A program made the translations under genes and the position numbers. A stretch of DNA of 43,260 bases, from contig JAHJTF010000033.1 of assembly GCA_018830045.1 (NCBI GenBank), positions 1 through 43,260 of the forward strand, read 5' to 3'. Positions 8,503-19,758 of the stretch are shown here, piece after piece (the first letter of the stretch is position 1; the number at the start of each line of letters is the position of its first letter). A model generated the notes under the pieces. That model searched no databases. It saw nothing but the letters and a program-made list of their open reading frames with translations, and was not told where the DNA came from. The stretch is from Patescibacteria group bacterium. Lineage in GTDB: Bacteria > Patescibacteriota > Microgenomatia > UBA1400 > PJMF01.

Positions 8503-11500
8503 ATGCAAGATTCTTTACAAAACATTGTTGATTTTTCCGCCCTAGAAATTAGGATTGCTAATCCTGATACCATTTTATCTTGGTCTCATGGAGAAATTAA
8601 GAAACCTGAAACAATCAACTATCGTTCTTTAAAAGCAGAAAAAGATGGCCTATTTGATGAAAAAATTTTTGGTCCAATTAAAGACTTCGAATGTTATTGC
8701 GGCAAATATAAAAGAGCAAGGTACAAAGGAATCATTTGTGATAAATGTGGAGTTGAGGTTACTCACTCTCGTGTTAGACGGGAGAGAATGGGCCATATTA
8801 ATTTAGCAGCTCCTGTGGCTCATATTTGGTATTTTAAAGGCGCTCCTTCCAAGCTTTCTCTACTATTGGATATCTCACCTAAGAGTTTGTCTTCTATTAT
8901 TTATTTTGCTCAATATGTAGTTTTAGAGGTAGATAACACAAAGAAGGCTGGGAATTTAGAACAGCTTAGTGTTGCCCTTTCAGAGTCGCAAGATAAGCTC
9001 AGAGACAAGACTAAGCTAGCAATCGAAGAAACCAGAGATTTTTTAACTGCACAAAAAAAGAAATTAAAAGAAAAAGTTTCTAATAAGGAAACATTAGAGC
9101 TTAAAATTCAGGAAGCTGAGCTCAAAGCCAAACAGCAAGTTGCTAACCTCAAATCTCAATTAGATGAACAACTAGAGCAAACTGCAGAAATCTATTCGAC
9201 TATTACTAAAATGATTAAAAAGATCAAAAAAGGTACGATCCTAAGCGAAGATGAGTACATTAAGATAATGGATTATGATGCCGCTTCTCATTTGCGTGTA
9301 GGAATGGGAGCTGAGAGTATCTTGGAGTTAGTTAAAGAACTTGATTTAGATGAGCTGGTTGAACAACTGCGTGAGGATTGCGAGATAACTAAAGGGGCAC
9401 GAAAAGTTAAGATCATTAAGCGCTTGCGAGTGGTTGAGGGACTGCGCAAGGCAGAGATCAATGCGGCTTGGATGTTTTTGACCGTATTGCCAGTCATTCC
9501 TCCTGATTTGCGACCAATGGTTCAATTGTCAGGTGGACGTTTTGCAACCTCTGACTTAAATGATTTGTATCGGCGTGTTATCAATCGTAATAATCGACTT
9601 AAACACCTCATTGATTTAGGCGCTCCAGATATTATTTTACGTAATGAAAAACGGATGTTGCAAGAAGCGGTTGATTCTTTAATTGATCAAAGCAATACCA
9701 AGCGCCGCCGCCGTCAACGTCAACTGCGCTCTTTATCCGACATGCTTAAGGGTAAGCAGGGTCGTTTTCGTCGTAATTTACTTGGCAAACGAGTTGATTA
9801 TTCCGGTAGGAGTGTGATTGTGGTTGGTCCGGAGTTGAGACTTAATCAATGTGGTCTACCTAAAGATATGGCGTTAGAAATGTATAAACCTTATGTACTG
9901 CGAGAATTAATTCTTAATGGCATAGCGCCTAATGTAAAGAGTGCACGCCACCTTATTGATCGCCGTGAACCTGAAGTCTATGACGTCTTAGAAAGAGTGA
10001 CGGAAAACCATCCCGTAATTTTAAATCGTGCACCCACCTTGCATAAGTTGGGAATGCAGGCATTCTTCCCAATTTTAGTAGAGGGGAAAGCAATTCGTCT
10101 TCATCCTTGTGTTTGCGCTGGATATAACGCTGATTTTGATGGTGACCAGATGGCAGTTCACTTGCCGCTTACCAAAGAAGCTCAGCAGGAGCAGTTAGAT
10201 TTATTAATGTCTACGCAAAATCTACTTAAGCCTGCTAATAGTGAGCCAGTTACCGTGCCCAATAAAGAAATGGCCATGGGAGTGTATTACCACACCATCA
10301 TGAATGAAAAACTTGAAGATTATCCAAGTATTTTTGCCAATATCGATGAGGCTCAGCATGTTCATCAGATAGGGTTGATTGACCTCCAACAACCGATTAA
10401 AGTAAGGCTGGTGATTGATGGCAAATCAGAAATAGTCCGTACCACCGTGGGTCGGATTGAGTTTAATGAGTTATTATCAGCCCAATTCTCATTTATTAAT
10501 GAAGCAGTTACCGCTAAAAAAATTAAAGAACTGGTCACTCAAGCCATTGAAACTCAACCTCGAGAACAGATCACTCACTTAATTGATAATATTAAAGATA
10601 TTGGTTTTGAAGCGGCTACTCTATCTGGGATTTCTGTTTCTGTGGCTGACTGTGAAATGATTGGGGAAAAAGATCTCATCATTGAAGAAGCTAACAAGAA
10701 AGTTGAAAAAATTCAAGAAAACTATCAGGAAGGCCTGATTACTAATGATGAGCGTAAAAAATTAACTTACACAGTTTGGATGGATACAACCGAAGAAGTA
10801 GCTAACAAAACTTGGAATTCTTATGATGAGAGAAACGCTGTGAAAGTTATCATTGATTCTGGTGGCACTCGTGCCTCTAAAGATCAGGTTAAACAATTAG
10901 CTGCGATGAGAGGTCTAGTGGTTGATCCTTTAGGAAATATTGTGGAAATGCCGACTAAGTCTAACTTCCGCCAGGGATTGTCAATTTTTGAGTACGTAAC
11001 TTCAGCGCGAGGATCAAGAAAAGGTTTAACTGACTCGGCACTTAAAACCGCTGATGCCGGTTATCTAACTAGAAGGTTAGTTGACGTGGCTCATGATGTG
11101 ATTATTCGTCAGGAAGATTGTGGAACAAAAGAAGGACTCGAGATTACTAAGGATACTCGTAAAAATAGTTTTACTGATCGAATCACCGGGCGCATTGCTA
11201 TAAAGGATATTAAGGCAGGGGCCAAAATAATAGCTAAGGCCGGAGAAGTAATTACTCAACAACTGGCTGAAAATATTAGTGCTACAGCAAAAATTCAATC
11301 AGTTTTAGTCAGGTCTCCTTTAACCTGTGAGGCTACTAAGGGCTTATGTGCCAATTGTTATGGTTGGGATTTCGCCACTCGTAAATTAGTCGAAATTGGG
11401 GTTCCAGTGGGAGTAGTGGCCGCCCAATCTATTGGTGAGCCAGGTACTCAGCTAACCATGCGAGTCAAGCACTCAGGCGGAATTGTGGGTCTTGATGTTA

Positions 11501-12204
11501 CTCAGGGTCTCCCTAGAGTAGAAGAAATTTTTGAGGCACGTAATCCTAAGAGTCAAGCTCTTGTGTCAGAATTAACTGGAAGAGTTAAAATTGACGAAGG
11601 TGAGGAAGAAATAGTAATTACCGTTGTTACCACCTCTGCTCCTAAAGAAGAAGTTAGCTATAAGGTCAATCTTAATACCACTTTGACAGTAGAGAACGGC
11701 GATTTGATTGCCGCTGGTGAGAAATTGACAGTTGGGAGTGTTAATCTTGGTGAATTGTTACAAATCAGAGGCTTGCTTTTTGCTCAACAGCACGTAGTTA
11801 CACAAGTTCAATATGTATATGAATCACAGGGCATTACTATTCATGATAAACACTTTGAAACCATTGCTAGAAAGATGGGGGATAAGGTTAGGATCGAGAA
11901 ACCAGGCGATACTGAATTCTTAACTGGCGAGGTAATTGAACGAAGTCAACTTATCGAGGGAAATGACGATATTATGGCCGCAGGCGGAGAACCAGCGAGC
12001 GCTAAAGTCATGCTGTTGGGAATTACTCGCAGCGCACTCTACACACATTCTTGGTTATCTGCAGCTTCGTTCCAGCATACTAAGAGTGTTTTAACCAATG
12101 CCGCTTGTGCAGGAGCAATCGATTACTTAGAGGGATTAAAGGAGAACGTTATTATTGGGCGATTAATTCCTACTTCACTAGAGAGAGCTCAGATAGATGT
12201 ATAA
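8503..12204 (+). CDS. rpoC: DNA-directed RNA polymerase subunit beta'
   Basis: This 1233-residue beta' subunit has all key elements. The N-terminal zinc site uses Cys64, Cys66, Cys79 and Cys82. The catalytic NADFDGDQ motif gives Asp544, Asp546 and Asp548, which hold the active-site magnesium. A second zinc cluster lies in the [14 protein letters not shown] region, followed by the trigger-loop region ([12 protein letters not shown]). Residues about 165-250 are a lysine- and glutamate-rich coiled-coil-like stretch between the zinc site and the clamp. It follows rpoB after 3 bases, with an AAGGAG-like Shine-Dalgarno inside the rpoB stop region. Confidence 0.98.
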   Translation: MQDSLQNIVDFSALEIRIANPDTILSWSHGEIKKPETINYRSLKAEKDGLFDEKIFGPIKDFECYCGKYKRARYKGIICDKCGVEVTHSRVRRERMGHINLAAPVAHIWYFKGAPSKLSLLLDISPKSLSSIIYFAQYVVLEVDNTKKAGNLEQLSVALSESQDKLRDKTKLAIEETRDFLTAQKKKLKEKVSNKETLELKIQEAELKAKQQVANLKSQLDEQLEQTAEIYSTITKMIKKIKKGTILSEDEYIKIMDYDAASHLRVGMGAESILELVKELDLDELVEQLREDCEITKGARKVKIIKRLRVVEGLRKAEINAAWMFLTVLPVIPPDLRPMVQLSGGRFATSDLNDLYRRVINRNNRLKHLIDLGAPDIILRNEKRMLQEAVDSLIDQSNTKRRRRQRQLRSLSDMLKGKQGRFRRNLLGKRVDYSGRSVIVVGPELRLNQCGLPKDMALEMYKPYVLRELILNGIAPNVKSARHLIDRREPEVYDVLERVTENHPVILNRAPTLHKLGMQAFFPILVEGKAIRLHPCVCAGYNADFDGDQMAVHLPLTKEAQQEQLDLLMSTQNLLKPANSEPVTVPNKEMAMGVYYHTIMNEKLEDYPSIFANIDEAQHVHQIGLIDLQQPIKVRLVIDGKSEIVRTTVGRIEFNELLSAQFSFINEAVTAKKIKELVTQAIETQPREQITHLIDNIKDIGFEAATLSGISVSVADCEMIGEKDLIIEEANKKVEKIQENYQEGLITNDERKKLTYTVWMDTTEEVANKTWNSYDERNAVKVIIDSGGTRASKDQVKQLAAMRGLVVDPLGNIVEMPTKSNFRQGLSIFEYVTSARGSRKGLTDSALKTADAGYLTRRLVDVAHDVIIRQEDCGTKEGLEITKDTRKNSFTDRITGRIAIKDIKAGAKIIAKAGEVITQQLAENISATAKIQSVLVRSPLTCEATKGLCANCYGWDFATRKLVEIGVPVGVVAAQSIGEPGTQLTMRVKHSGGIVGLDVTQGLPRVEEIFEARNPKSQALVSELTGRVKIDEGEEEIVITVVTTSAPKEEVSYKVNLNTTLTVENGDLIAAGEKLTVGSVNLGELLQIRGLLFAQQHVVTQVQYVYESQGITIHDKHFETIARKMGDKVRIEKPGDTEFLTGEVIERSQLIEGNDDIMAAGGEPASAKVMLLGITRSALYTHSWLSAASFQHTKSVLTNAACAGAIDYLEGLKENVIIGRLIPTSLERAQIDV

Positions 12205-12216
12205 ATCAGTTTATGT

Positions 12217-12222
12217 TACAAT
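12217..12222 (+). promoter_or_regulatory. -10 box (TACAAT) for the str operon, leaderless type
   Basis: TACAAT lies 9 bases before the rpsL ATG, in the 27-base gap after rpoC. There is no Shine-Dalgarno sequence. This suggests that rpsL can be transcribed separately from rpoBC as a nearly leaderless message. The -35 region is weak. Confidence 0.5.
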
Positions 12223-12231
12223 CACACTCTC

Positions 12232-12645
12232 ATGCCAACCATTAATCAATTGATCAGAAAAGGCCGAAAACAAAAAATCAAGAGAGTCAAATCCAGTGCT
12301 CTCAGGCGAAGTTTTAACATGCTTAAAAATAGTCCTGTGCGGACGACCAATCCTCAAAAAAGAGGAGTGTGCACGATTGTGAAAACAATGACGCCTAAGA
12401 AGCCTAACTCAGCGCTTCGTAAAGTGGCACGTGTACGGCTATCTAATAAGATTGAGGTGACGGCTTATATTCCCGGAGAAGGTCACAATCTAGCAGAACA
12501 CAGTGTAGTTTTAGTTAGAGGTGGTCGGGTAAAAGATCTGCCTGGTGTGAAGTACCACATCATTCGCGGCGTTCATGATACCGGAGGTGTATCTGAACGC
12601 AAGAGTAGTCGCAGTAAGTATGGTGTTAAAAAGAATGCGAGCTGA
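12232..12645 (+). CDS. rpsL: 30S ribosomal protein S12
   Basis: This 137-residue S12 is part of the decoding centre. It shows the conserved [17 protein letters not shown] segment, whose lysines are the classical streptomycin-resistance positions, and the [19 protein letters not shown] segment. The N-terminal QLIRKGRK matches the family start. It opens the str cluster (rpsL-rpsG-fusA-tuf). A -10 box directly upstream suggests a leaderless start. Confidence 0.98.
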   Translation: MPTINQLIRKGRKQKIKRVKSSALRRSFNMLKNSPVRTTNPQKRGVCTIVKTMTPKKPNSALRKVARVRLSNKIEVTAYIPGEGHNLAEHSVVLVRGGRVKDLPGVKYHIIRGVHDTGGVSERKSSRSKYGVKKNAS

Positions 12646-12651
12646 TAATTT

Positions 12652-13128
12652 ATGAGAACTAAAAGCTTCCCTTCCAGAGATGTAAAACCAGACCTTAAGT
12701 ATGGTTCAATTATAGTGACTAAGTTAATTAATAGAGCGATGAAAAATGGTAAAAAAACCATAGCTCAAAAGCAAGTTTATCAGACTCTAGAGATTATTAA
12801 AGAAAAAACTAAAAAAAATCCAGTAGAAGTACTGGAGGAAGTACTAGAAAAAGTAAGACCTCAAATTGAAGTCAGAAGTAGACGGGTCGGCGGTGCTTCA
12901 TATCAAGTACCAGCCCCGGTTAGGCCTCGACGGGCTTCTACTTTAGCAATTCGTTGGTTAGTAACAGAAGCCAACAAGCGCCCTAATAAAGAATTCCATT
13001 CTTTTGCACAAAAATTAACTGCTGAAATCTTTGATGCTCTCAATGAGCATGGTGGCGCGATTAATCGTCGTGATAATAGCCACAAGATGGCTGATGCCAA
13101 TAAAGCCTTTGCCCACTTCCGCTGGTAG
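12652..13128 (+). CDS. rpsG: 30S ribosomal protein S7
   Basis: This 158-residue S7 nucleates assembly of the 30S head and contacts the E-site tRNA. Conserved features are the PDLKYGS N-terminal region, the VEVRSRRVGGASYQVP strand-turn motif and the C-terminal HKMADANKAFAHFRW. It begins 6 bases after rpsL with no clear Shine-Dalgarno, so translation is probably coupled. A 78-base gap with no recognised gene follows before fusA. Confidence 0.98.
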   Translation: MRTKSFPSRDVKPDLKYGSIIVTKLINRAMKNGKKTIAQKQVYQTLEIIKEKTKKNPVEVLEEVLEKVRPQIEVRSRRVGGASYQVPAPVRPRRASTLAIRWLVTEANKRPNKEFHSFAQKLTAEIFDALNEHGGAINRRDNSHKMADANKAFAHFRW

Positions 13129-13206
13129 TACATAAGAGGCGACCTGGCGTGGCTGTTAATGGCATACCATGAATTTGTAGTTAATTATTAAGACAAAAAT
13201 AAAACT

Positions 13207-15339
13207 ATGGCGACAATTAAGAATCAAGATAAAAAAATTCCTTTAGATAGGATTCGCAATATTGGGATCATTGCCCATATTGACGCAGGTAAAACCACCA
13301 CTACTGAGAGAATTTTGTTCTATACCGGTCGAACTTATAAAATTGGTGAAGTTCATGAGGGCGAAGCCACTATGGACTGGATGGCTCAAGAGCAAGAGCG
13401 CGGAATTACCATTGTGTCTGCGGCTACTACTACTTTTTGGGAGCCTTATTTTGATTCACACTTACCTAAAAAAAGTTATCGGTTAAATATTATTGATACT
13501 CCCGGGCACGTTGATTTTACAGCTGAGGTCGAGCGGTCTTTGCGTGTTTTAGATGGTGGGGTGACAGTGCTGGATGCTTCTGAAGGTGTTCAGTCTCAAT
13601 CAGAAACTGTTTGGCGTCAAGCTGATAAATATAATGTACCTCGAGTTTGTTTTGTCAATAAGATGGATAAACTTGGCGCTGATTTTTTTGATACTGTTAC
13701 TGATATTAGAGATAAATTTGGAGTTAAGCCAGCTATTCTTAATTTTCCTATGGGAGCTGAAGATAAATTCCAAGGGGTAATTCAACTTTTGGATCGCAAA
13801 GCTTATTTTTGGGAAGACAGAGTGGCAGCTACTGAGCCAGAGGTGAGGGATATTCCAGAAGAGTATCAGGAGCAAGCGGAGAAATTGCGCGCACAGTTAG
13901 TTGAGGCTATCGCTGAAACCGATGAGGTGCTGATGGGGAAGTTTTTAATGGAAGAGGAAATCTCAGTTAACGAGTTAAAAGCAGCTCTCCGCAAGGCTGT
14001 GATTGCTTATAGATTAGTTCCAGTTATGGCTGGATCTTCGTTAAAAAATACTGGGGTGCAACCTTTGCTGGACGCAGTCATAGAGTACTTGCCTTCCCCA
14101 ATGGACATTGAGCATATTACTGGAATTAATCCTAAAACTAATGAAGAAACGGAGCGCAAGCTAAAACCAGATCAACCATTTGCTGGTTTGGCTTTTAAAA
14201 TTCAAACTGATCCCCATGTGGGACGCCTGACTTATGTACGAGTATATTCTGGAAAAATTGAATCAGGAACCTATATTTATAATTCTTCAATCGGCAAAAA
14301 AGAGCGCGCTGGTCGATTGTTGCTCATGCACGCTAATGATCGCGAAGAGATCGAGCGCGCGGAGGCTGGTGAAATAGTAGCCTTAATTGGTTTGAAAGAT
14401 ACCACCACAGGCGACACTTTATGTGATGAAAATAATTTGATTCAGTTAGAAAGAATTACTTTTGCCCAGCCCGTGATTTCATTGGCGATTGAGCCCAAAA
14501 CTAAAGATGATCAAGAAAAAATGGGCTTGGCGCTCAATAAACTTTCTGACGAAGACCCAACTTTTAGTATTGAAGTTGATCATGAAACTGGTCAAACCAT
14601 CATTGGTGGCATGGGTGAATTACATTTAGAAATTATTGTCGATCGAATGAAACGTGAGTTTAATGTTGGTGCTAATGTGGGTAAACCACAAGTTGCTTAT
14701 AAAGAAACCATTACTAAGTCTGCGCAGGGTGAGGGTAAATATATTAAGCAAACTGGCGGTCGAGGGCAATATGGTCACTGTTTGATTAAAATTGAGCCTA
14801 AAGATCGCGGGACAGGTTATGAGTTTGTTAATGATATTACTGGTGGAACTATCCCTCGTGAATATATCAAGCCAATTGATAAGGGTATTCAAGAGAGTAA
14901 TGAGCGTGGTTATCTAGCTAAATATCCAATCGTTGATTATCAAGCTACTGTTTATGACGGTTCATTCCATGAGGTTGATTCAAGTGAAATCGCTTTTAAG
15001 ATGGCTGGTTCATTGGCACTACGGGATGCTTTGTCTAGAGCTGGGGTAGTTTTGCTAGAGCCGATCATGAAGGTTGAAGTGACCTCTCCTGAACAGTTTA
15101 TGGGAGATGTGATTGGAGATCTTTCTAGTCGTCGTGGGCAAATTCAAGGCACCTCTCATCGTGGTAAAATGATCATTATTACTGGTATAGTCCCGTTGGC
15201 AGAGATGCAGGGTTATGTTACAATCTTGAGAAGCATGACTCAGGGTCGAGCCTCAAGTGTGTTATTGCCGAGCCATTATGAAACTGTGCCGGTAAATATC
15301 ACTCAAGAAATTGTCGAAAAACAAATAAAATCAAGTTAA
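13207..15339 (+). CDS. fusA: Elongation factor G
   Basis: This 710-residue GTPase drives ribosomal translocation and recycling. The G1 loop AHIDAGKTT is at residues 23-31, with DTPGHVDF (G3) and NKMD (G4) following. EF-G domains II-V are complete, including [10 protein letters not shown] and the domain [10 protein letters not shown] motif. Length is near the E. coli protein (704). It lies 78 bases after rpsG and 50 bases before tuf in the normal str order. Confidence 0.98.
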   Translation: MATIKNQDKKIPLDRIRNIGIIAHIDAGKTTTTERILFYTGRTYKIGEVHEGEATMDWMAQEQERGITIVSAATTTFWEPYFDSHLPKKSYRLNIIDTPGHVDFTAEVERSLRVLDGGVTVLDASEGVQSQSETVWRQADKYNVPRVCFVNKMDKLGADFFDTVTDIRDKFGVKPAILNFPMGAEDKFQGVIQLLDRKAYFWEDRVAATEPEVRDIPEEYQEQAEKLRAQLVEAIAETDEVLMGKFLMEEEISVNELKAALRKAVIAYRLVPVMAGSSLKNTGVQPLLDAVIEYLPSPMDIEHITGINPKTNEETERKLKPDQPFAGLAFKIQTDPHVGRLTYVRVYSGKIESGTYIYNSSIGKKERAGRLLLMHANDREEIERAEAGEIVALIGLKDTTTGDTLCDENNLIQLERITFAQPVISLAIEPKTKDDQEKMGLALNKLSDEDPTFSIEVDHETGQTIIGGMGELHLEIIVDRMKREFNVGANVGKPQVAYKETITKSAQGEGKYIKQTGGRGQYGHCLIKIEPKDRGTGYEFVNDITGGTIPREYIKPIDKGIQESNERGYLAKYPIVDYQATVYDGSFHEVDSSEIAFKMAGSLALRDALSRAGVVLLEPIMKVEVTSPEQFMGDVIGDLSSRRGQIQGTSHRGKMIIITGIVPLAEMQGYVTILRSMTQGRASSVLLPSHYETVPVNITQEIVEKQIKSS

Positions 15340-15352
15340 TTATTAATATTAG

Positions 15353-15372
15353 TTAATAAAAATTTTTATTAA
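15353..15372. repeat. 20-bp perfect A/T palindrome before tuf
   Basis: TTAATAAAAA (15353-15362) is directly followed by its exact reverse complement (15363-15372). The palindrome sits in the fusA-tuf gap, 17 bases before the tuf ATG. It could be a protein-binding dyad or an mRNA processing hairpin, but A/T-only sequence forms such dyads easily. Confidence 0.5.
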
Positions 15373-15389
15373 AGATAAAAGGAGAACTT

Positions 15390-16586
15390 ATGTCAGATGA
15401 TAAGAAATTCAAACGCGATAAGGTTCACGTTAACGTTGGTACTATTGGTCACGTTGATCATGGCAAGACTACTCTTACTGCGGCTATTACCCAAACCTTA
15501 GCTAAAAAAGTTCCAAGTCCACTTAATAAACCACTCCAATATCTTGATATTGATAACGCTCCAGAAGAAGCAGCTCGTGGTGTGACGATCAATATTTCAC
15601 ATATTGAGTATGAAACACAAAAACGCCACTATGCTCACATTGATGCTCCAGGGCACGCTGATTATATTAAGAATATGATTACTGGTGCGGCTCAAATGGA
15701 TGGCGCAATCTTAGTGGTGGCAGCCAATGATGGCCCAATGCCTCAAACTAGAGAGCATATTCTTTTGGCCAAACAAGTTAATGTGCCAAATATTATTGTG
15801 GCTTTAAATAAAGTTGATATGGTGGATGACGCTGAGCTTTTGGATTTGGTTGAAATGGAAGTTAGAGAATTACTCACTAAGTATGGTTTCAATGGCGATA
15901 AGGTTCCAGTGTTACGCGTCAGTGCCTTAAAGGCTTTAGAAGGCGATGCTGCTGCTCAAGATCAAGTCATGGAGCTAATGAATGCAGTTGATGAGTATAT
16001 TCCTAATCCAGTGCGTGATCTAGATAAAGACTTCCTCATGCCAGTTGAAGACGTCTTCTCTATCAAGGGTCGTGGTACAGTGGTAACTGGTCGTATTGCC
16101 ACGGGCAAGATAAAAGTAGGTGAAGAAGTTGAGATAGTGGGTATTCGTGATACAAAAAAAAGCACTGTTACTGGCGTAGAAATGTTCAGAAAACTGCTTG
16201 ATGATGGTCAGGCTGGCGATAACGTTGGTATCTTACTTCGTGGAATGGGTAAGGACGATGTTGAGCGTGGTCAAGTTCTGGCTAAGCCAGGCAGCACTAC
16301 CCCCTATACTGATTTTGAGGCAGAAGTTTATATCTTAACTAAAGAAGAAGGTGGCCGTCATAAGCCGTTCTTCACTGGATATAGACCTCAGTTCTATATA
16401 CGCACTACTGATGTGACTGGAGAGATTGCTCTTCCCGATGGTGTAGAGATGGTTATGCCTGGTGATAACGCCAAGATGACTGTCAAGCTAATTGTGCCAG
16501 TTGCGATGGAAGAAGGTTTGCGTTTTGCTATTCGCGAAGGTGGTCATACCATTGGTGCCGGAGCCATTACTAAAGTTTTGAAATAA
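15390..16586 (+). CDS. tuf: Elongation factor Tu
   Basis: This 398-residue GTPase delivers aminoacyl-tRNA to the ribosome. G1 is GHVDHGKTT at residues 20-28, followed by DAPGHADY (G3) and NKVDMVDD (G4). The switch I segment reads [14 protein letters not shown], a slight variant of the common TINTSHVEYE. The two C-terminal beta-barrel domains are complete and end with [18 protein letters not shown] clear AAGGAGA Shine-Dalgarno lies 6 to 7 bases before the ATG. A strong terminator follows, so tuf closes the str operon. Confidence 0.98.
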   Translation: MSDDKKFKRDKVHVNVGTIGHVDHGKTTLTAAITQTLAKKVPSPLNKPLQYLDIDNAPEEAARGVTINISHIEYETQKRHYAHIDAPGHADYIKNMITGAAQMDGAILVVAANDGPMPQTREHILLAKQVNVPNIIVALNKVDMVDDAELLDLVEMEVRELLTKYGFNGDKVPVLRVSALKALEGDAAAQDQVMELMNAVDEYIPNPVRDLDKDFLMPVEDVFSIKGRGTVVTGRIATGKIKVGEEVEIVGIRDTKKSTVTGVEMFRKLLDDGQAGDNVGILLRGMGKDDVERGQVLAKPGSTTPYTDFEAEVYILTKEEGGRHKPFFTGYRPQFYIRTTDVTGEIALPDGVEMVMPGDNAKMTVKLIVPVAMEEGLRFAIREGGHTIGAGAITKVLK

Positions 16587-16605
16587 GATTGATCAAAAAT
16601 TATGT

Positions 16606-16630
16606 AAAGTCCCGCCTTGGCGGGACTTTT
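16606..16630 (+). terminator. Rho-independent terminator after tuf
   Basis: AAAGTCCCGCC (16606-16616) pairs with GGCGGGACTTT (16619-16629), an 11-bp inverted repeat with a very tight loop, ending in a short T run. It lies 20 bases after the tuf stop. It is the clearest terminator on the + strand of the window and separates the str and S10 operons. Confidence 0.88.
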
Positions 16631-16691
16631 CATTTAGAAATTGCTCTGATACAATAATCGATTACTAAGAGAAACAAAACAAAACAGGTTC

Positions 16692-16720
16692 TGTACAACC
16701 AGATTAAGACCAGATATAAT
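16692..16720 (+). promoter_or_regulatory. Promoter of the S10-spc-alpha operon
   Basis: A perfect TATAAT (16715-16720) is preceded at 17 bases by TGTACA (16692-16697, 4 of 6 matches to TTGACA). Transcription would start near 16727 and leave a leader of about 40 bases before rpsJ. It is placed between the tuf terminator and the first gene of the S10 operon. Confidence 0.7.
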
Positions 16721-16765
16721 CACGCTTTGTTTTAATAAACAGGATACAACAAACATTAACAAATT

Positions 16766-17095
16766 ATGGCAACAAGTTCTGATAAAAATGATGCCTACAA
16801 GATTAGAGTTAGACTAAAGTCTTACGATCATCGGGTTATAGATGAGGCTAGTCGTAAAATTCTAGAGACAGCTTTGTCAACCGGAGCCAAGGTTAAAGGT
16901 CCAGTACCTTTGCCGACTCACCGTAAATGGTTTACGGTTCTTACCTCGCCCCATACTGACAAAGATTCTCAAGAAAAATATATCATCAGAACTCATAAGC
17001 GGTTGATTGACATCATCAACCCAACGAGCAAAACTATCGACTCGTTAATGCATTTGGAGCTTCCTGCTGGGGTAGATATCCAGATCAAGATGTAA
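16766..17095 (+). CDS. rpsJ: 30S ribosomal protein S10
   Basis: This 109-residue S10 belongs to the 30S head and also acts as NusE in transcription antitermination. The conserved core runs from [16 protein letters not shown] through GPVPLPT and the RTHKRLIDI segment to the C-terminal [11 protein letters not shown] short, poorly conserved N-terminal stretch (residues 1-9) precedes the core. It is the first gene of the S10 operon, about 45 bases after a strong -10 box. Confidence 0.98.
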   Translation: MATSSDKNDAYKIRVRLKSYDHRVIDEASRKILETALSTGAKVKGPVPLPTHRKWFTVLTSPHTDKDSQEKYIIRTHKRLIDIINPTSKTIDSLMHLELPAGVDIQIKM

Positions 17096-17170
17096 CTAGA
17101 AGTTGAATAAACTTCCAAATGATACATAGAATGATAAAACAAAATTGTTTGACTAAAAAAATAAGGAATC

Positions 17171-17938
17171 ATGTTAGACAGCATTTTTGCCACCAAGCTC
17201 AATATGACCCAGGCCTGGACCAAGCAAGGCAAGAGGTTGGCTGTGACTCGTTGCCAAGTAGACAGTAATTTAGTGATAGATCAAAAGTCTGATTTTGTCT
17301 TTGAAATTGGATATGGCAAAAAAAAGCTCAAAAACATGTCTAAACCACTCCGAAGCAAAATGCAAAAGAGTGGTTTTTTGATGGGCGTAACTAAACTTCA
17401 GGGCTTTTATCAACGCAATCTAAGTAACCAAAGTGAGACCAAAACCAACAACACCGACCAAATTAAGATCGGTGATCTCGTTAAAGTAGGCCAAGTATTG
17501 GCAGTTGGTGATGTGGTCAAAGTTCAAGGAATTACCAAGGGTCGTGGTTTTGCTGGAGTTATGAAGGCTCATGGTTTTAGTGGAGGGCCACGAACTCATG
17601 GCCAATCAGATCGTGAACGCGCTCCCGGTTCTATTGGTGCTGGGACTGACCCGGGTCGAATTTGGCTTGGGAAAAAAATGCCCGGACACTATGGTTGTGA
17701 AAATAAAACCATTAGAGGTTTAGTAGTACTTTATATTAATCAAGAGACAGGTGAGCTTTGGTTAAGTGGTCCAGTTCCAGGTCATCTTTCATCTATTGTG
17801 CGAATTACTAAAACTGGCCAAAAAAAAGAAATTGAGCTAGACAATGCCTCTTCTGGAATACTAATTGCAGAAAAAGCTCCGGAGCTTGAGCAGATTCAAC
17901 CAATTGCAGAAGTTAAGCCTGAGGAAGAAATTAAATAA
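17171..17938 (+). CDS. rplC: 50S ribosomal protein L3
   Basis: This 255-residue L3 is about 45 residues longer than the E. coli protein. The core motifs are present: KGRGFAGVMKAHGFSGGPRTHG and RAPGSIGAGTDPGRIWLGKKMPGHYG. The extra length is a C-terminal acidic and lysine-rich tail. AAGGA lies shortly before the ATG. The 75-base gap after rpsJ holds a small hairpin (GAAGTT/AACTTC near 17099-17115) but no clear regulatory element. The stop overlaps the start of rplD by one base. Confidence 0.97.
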   Translation: MLDSIFATKLNMTQAWTKQGKRLAVTRCQVDSNLVIDQKSDFVFEIGYGKKKLKNMSKPLRSKMQKSGFLMGVTKLQGFYQRNLSNQSETKTNNTDQIKIGDLVKVGQVLAVGDVVKVQGITKGRGFAGVMKAHGFSGGPRTHGQSDRERAPGSIGAGTDPGRIWLGKKMPGHYGCENKTIRGLVVLYINQETGELWLSGPVPGHLSSIVRITKTGQKKEIELDNASSGILIAEKAPELEQIQPIAEVKPEEEIK

Positions 17939-18609
17939 TGAAACTAACTACTTACACTAAAACCGGCAATAAGAGTCAAACCGCAGTCACAGGTAGCGAC
18001 GCCGTGTTTGCTGCAAAAGTTAACCAACCTTTGTTAGCTCAGGGAATTAGAGTGCATCTAGCCAATCAGCGTCAGGGCACAAGCAAGGTTAAGACTCGAA
18101 GCGAAGTAGCACGGACTAAAAAGAAGCTGTATCGTCAAAAAGGAACGGGCGGAGCTCGTCATGGTTCAAAAAACGCTCCCATCTTTGTTGGCGGCGGTGT
18201 AGCTCATGGTCCAACTGGAAATGCTAACTGGAAACTCAAAATGACTAGGAGTTTAAAAAATCAAGCTCTAATTAGTGCCTTAAGTGCCCAAAAAGATCAA
18301 ATTATTGTCTGGGATGGGCTTAATGAACTTGAGGGTAAAACCAAATTAGCAGCAAAGCTGTTATATAAGATGGTTGATCAAAAAGATAAAACATTAGTAG
18401 TAGTAACCAAATTTAAGCCAGAAATGCTTCAAAGTCTTCGAAACATAGAAAATATTCTATTAACTAAAGTAGTACGTTTGAATATCTACGAAGTAGCTTT
18501 GGTTGACAAAATCATCATGACTAGCGAGGCAGTAAAAGAACTTGAAGATCGTTTAATAAAAAAAACTCAGGTTCAAAAAAAAGTTGCTAAAAAGGTAGTT
18601 GAGAAATGA
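17938..18609 (+). CDS. rplD: 50S ribosomal protein L4
   Basis: This 223-residue L4 lines the peptide exit tunnel. The extended-loop motif KKLYRQKGTGGARHGSKNAP and the following GGGVAHGP are clearly conserved. The C-terminus carries a Lys/Val-rich tail of about 15 residues. It overlaps rplC by one base (TAATG) and overlaps the rplW start by 4 bases, so the three genes are translationally coupled. Confidence 0.97.
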   Translation: MKLTTYTKTGNKSQTAVTGSDAVFAAKVNQPLLAQGIRVHLANQRQGTSKVKTRSEVARTKKKLYRQKGTGGARHGSKNAPIFVGGGVAHGPTGNANWKLKMTRSLKNQALISALSAQKDQIIVWDGLNELEGKTKLAAKLLYKMVDQKDKTLVVVTKFKPEMLQSLRNIENILLTKVVRLNIYEVALVDKIIMTSEAVKELEDRLIKKTQVQKKVAKKVVEK

Positions 18610-18902
18610 ATCCCCATATCTTAAAAAAACCAATTATTACAGAGAAGTCAATTCACCTGGCTAGTACTCAAAATGTCTATACTTTTGAAGTAGATAAATT
18701 AGCCAATAAACAACAAATTAAACAAGCCGTGGAAGAGCTGTATGAGGTGAAAGTTACGGGAGTTAATACCACAACTAAAAATGCTACTCTAAAAAAAACC
18801 GGCAAGCGCCGCTTATTCAAGAGAATTGAGAGAGTAAAAAGAGCCATGGTGGTCCTCAAAAAAGGTCAAACCATAGATTTATTTGATACTTATAAAGAAT
18901 AA
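18606..18902 (+). CDS. rplW: 50S ribosomal protein L23
   Basis: This 98-residue L23 sits at the exit-tunnel mouth, where trigger factor and SRP dock. It has the family signature KPIITEKS near the N-terminus, followed by YTFEVDKLANKQQIKQAVEELYEVKVTGVNT, and the GKRRLFKR segment. The ATG overlaps the rplD TGA. Length is normal for the family. Confidence 0.97.
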   Translation: MNPHILKKPIITEKSIHLASTQNVYTFEVDKLANKQQIKQAVEELYEVKVTGVNTTTKNATLKKTGKRRLFKRIERVKRAMVVLKKGQTIDLFDTYKE

Positions 18903-18906
18903 AACA

Positions 18907-19740
18907 ATGTTAATAAAACGCAAGCCAACTACTAGCGGTACTAGACATCAGATCACCATTGATCGGTCAGATCTTTATAAAGGCGATCCTGAGAAATCGC
19001 TTCTTGCTAGTGGTCATAAAAAACGTCAAGGTCGCGGATTTAAAGGTCATATCACGGTGAGGCATCGCGGCGGTGGTGTTAAAAAAAGAATGCGAGTTAT
19101 TGATTGGAAAAGAAACAAGCGCGATATTGCAGGCAGGGTAGAAAGAATTGAATATGATCCAATGCGCAGTGCCAACATCGCCTTAGTGATTTATCCCGAT
19201 GGAGATAAGCGTTATGTTATTGCCCCAGATAGTCTTAAGGTAGGAAATCAAATTATGGCCGGAACCAAAGTTGAGGTCGAGGTTGGTAACGCCATGCCAT
19301 TGCAAAATATACCGATCGGCATCCCCATTCATAATTTAGAGCTTACTCCTGGTAAGGGGGCTCAGGTAGTGAGAGGCGCTGGCACAGCAGCTTTTGTTCA
19401 ATCTAAAGAGGGTAAATATGCGACGATTCAAATGCCGTCCAAAGAGCTGCGTTTGATTAACCTCAAGTGCTACGCTACAATTGGCCAGATCGGTAACCAA
19501 GATTGGAAAAATCGCAAACTTGGTAAAGCCGGACGCAAACGATTAATGGGGATTCGTCCTACAGTGAGAGGAACGGCTCAACATCCAGCTTCCCATCCTC
19601 ATGGAGGTGGTGAGGGTAGATCTGGTGTGGGAATGAAGTATCCTAAGAGTCCCTGGGGCAAGCATGCTCTCGGTAAAAAAACTCGTAGTCGAAGAAAAAG
19701 TAATAAATTTATTATTCGGGATCGTAGAATAAAAGTATAA
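18907..19740 (+). CDS. rplB: 50S ribosomal protein L2
   Basis: This 277-residue L2 is required for subunit joining and peptidyl-transferase function. Conserved parts are the KRKPTTSGTRHQ start, the GHITVRHRGGGVKKRMR region, the GVGMKYPKSPWGKHALG region, and the catalytic-loop HPHGGGEGR. The ATG at 18907 is preferred over 18883, because the upstream start lies inside rplW and adds residues not found in L2 proteins. Confidence 0.97.
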   Translation: MLIKRKPTTSGTRHQITIDRSDLYKGDPEKSLLASGHKKRQGRGFKGHITVRHRGGGVKKRMRVIDWKRNKRDIAGRVERIEYDPMRSANIALVIYPDGDKRYVIAPDSLKVGNQIMAGTKVEVEVGNAMPLQNIPIGIPIHNLELTPGKGAQVVRGAGTAAFVQSKEGKYATIQMPSKELRLINLKCYATIGQIGNQDWKNRKLGKAGRKRLMGIRPTVRGTAQHPASHPHGGGEGRSGVGMKYPKSPWGKHALGKKTRSRRKSNKFIIRDRRIKV

Positions 19741-19758
19741 GGTAATAGAATAAAAAAT

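Noticed and set aside
13129..13206. Possible regulatory hairpin between rpsG and fusA
   Set aside because: Only a 4-bp ATGG/CCAT inverted repeat was found, which is too weak to support a feature.
13600..14892. Open frames antisense to fusA and overlapping + frames
   Set aside because: They lie wholly inside the strongly conserved fusA gene and match no family; they are shadows of its codon use.
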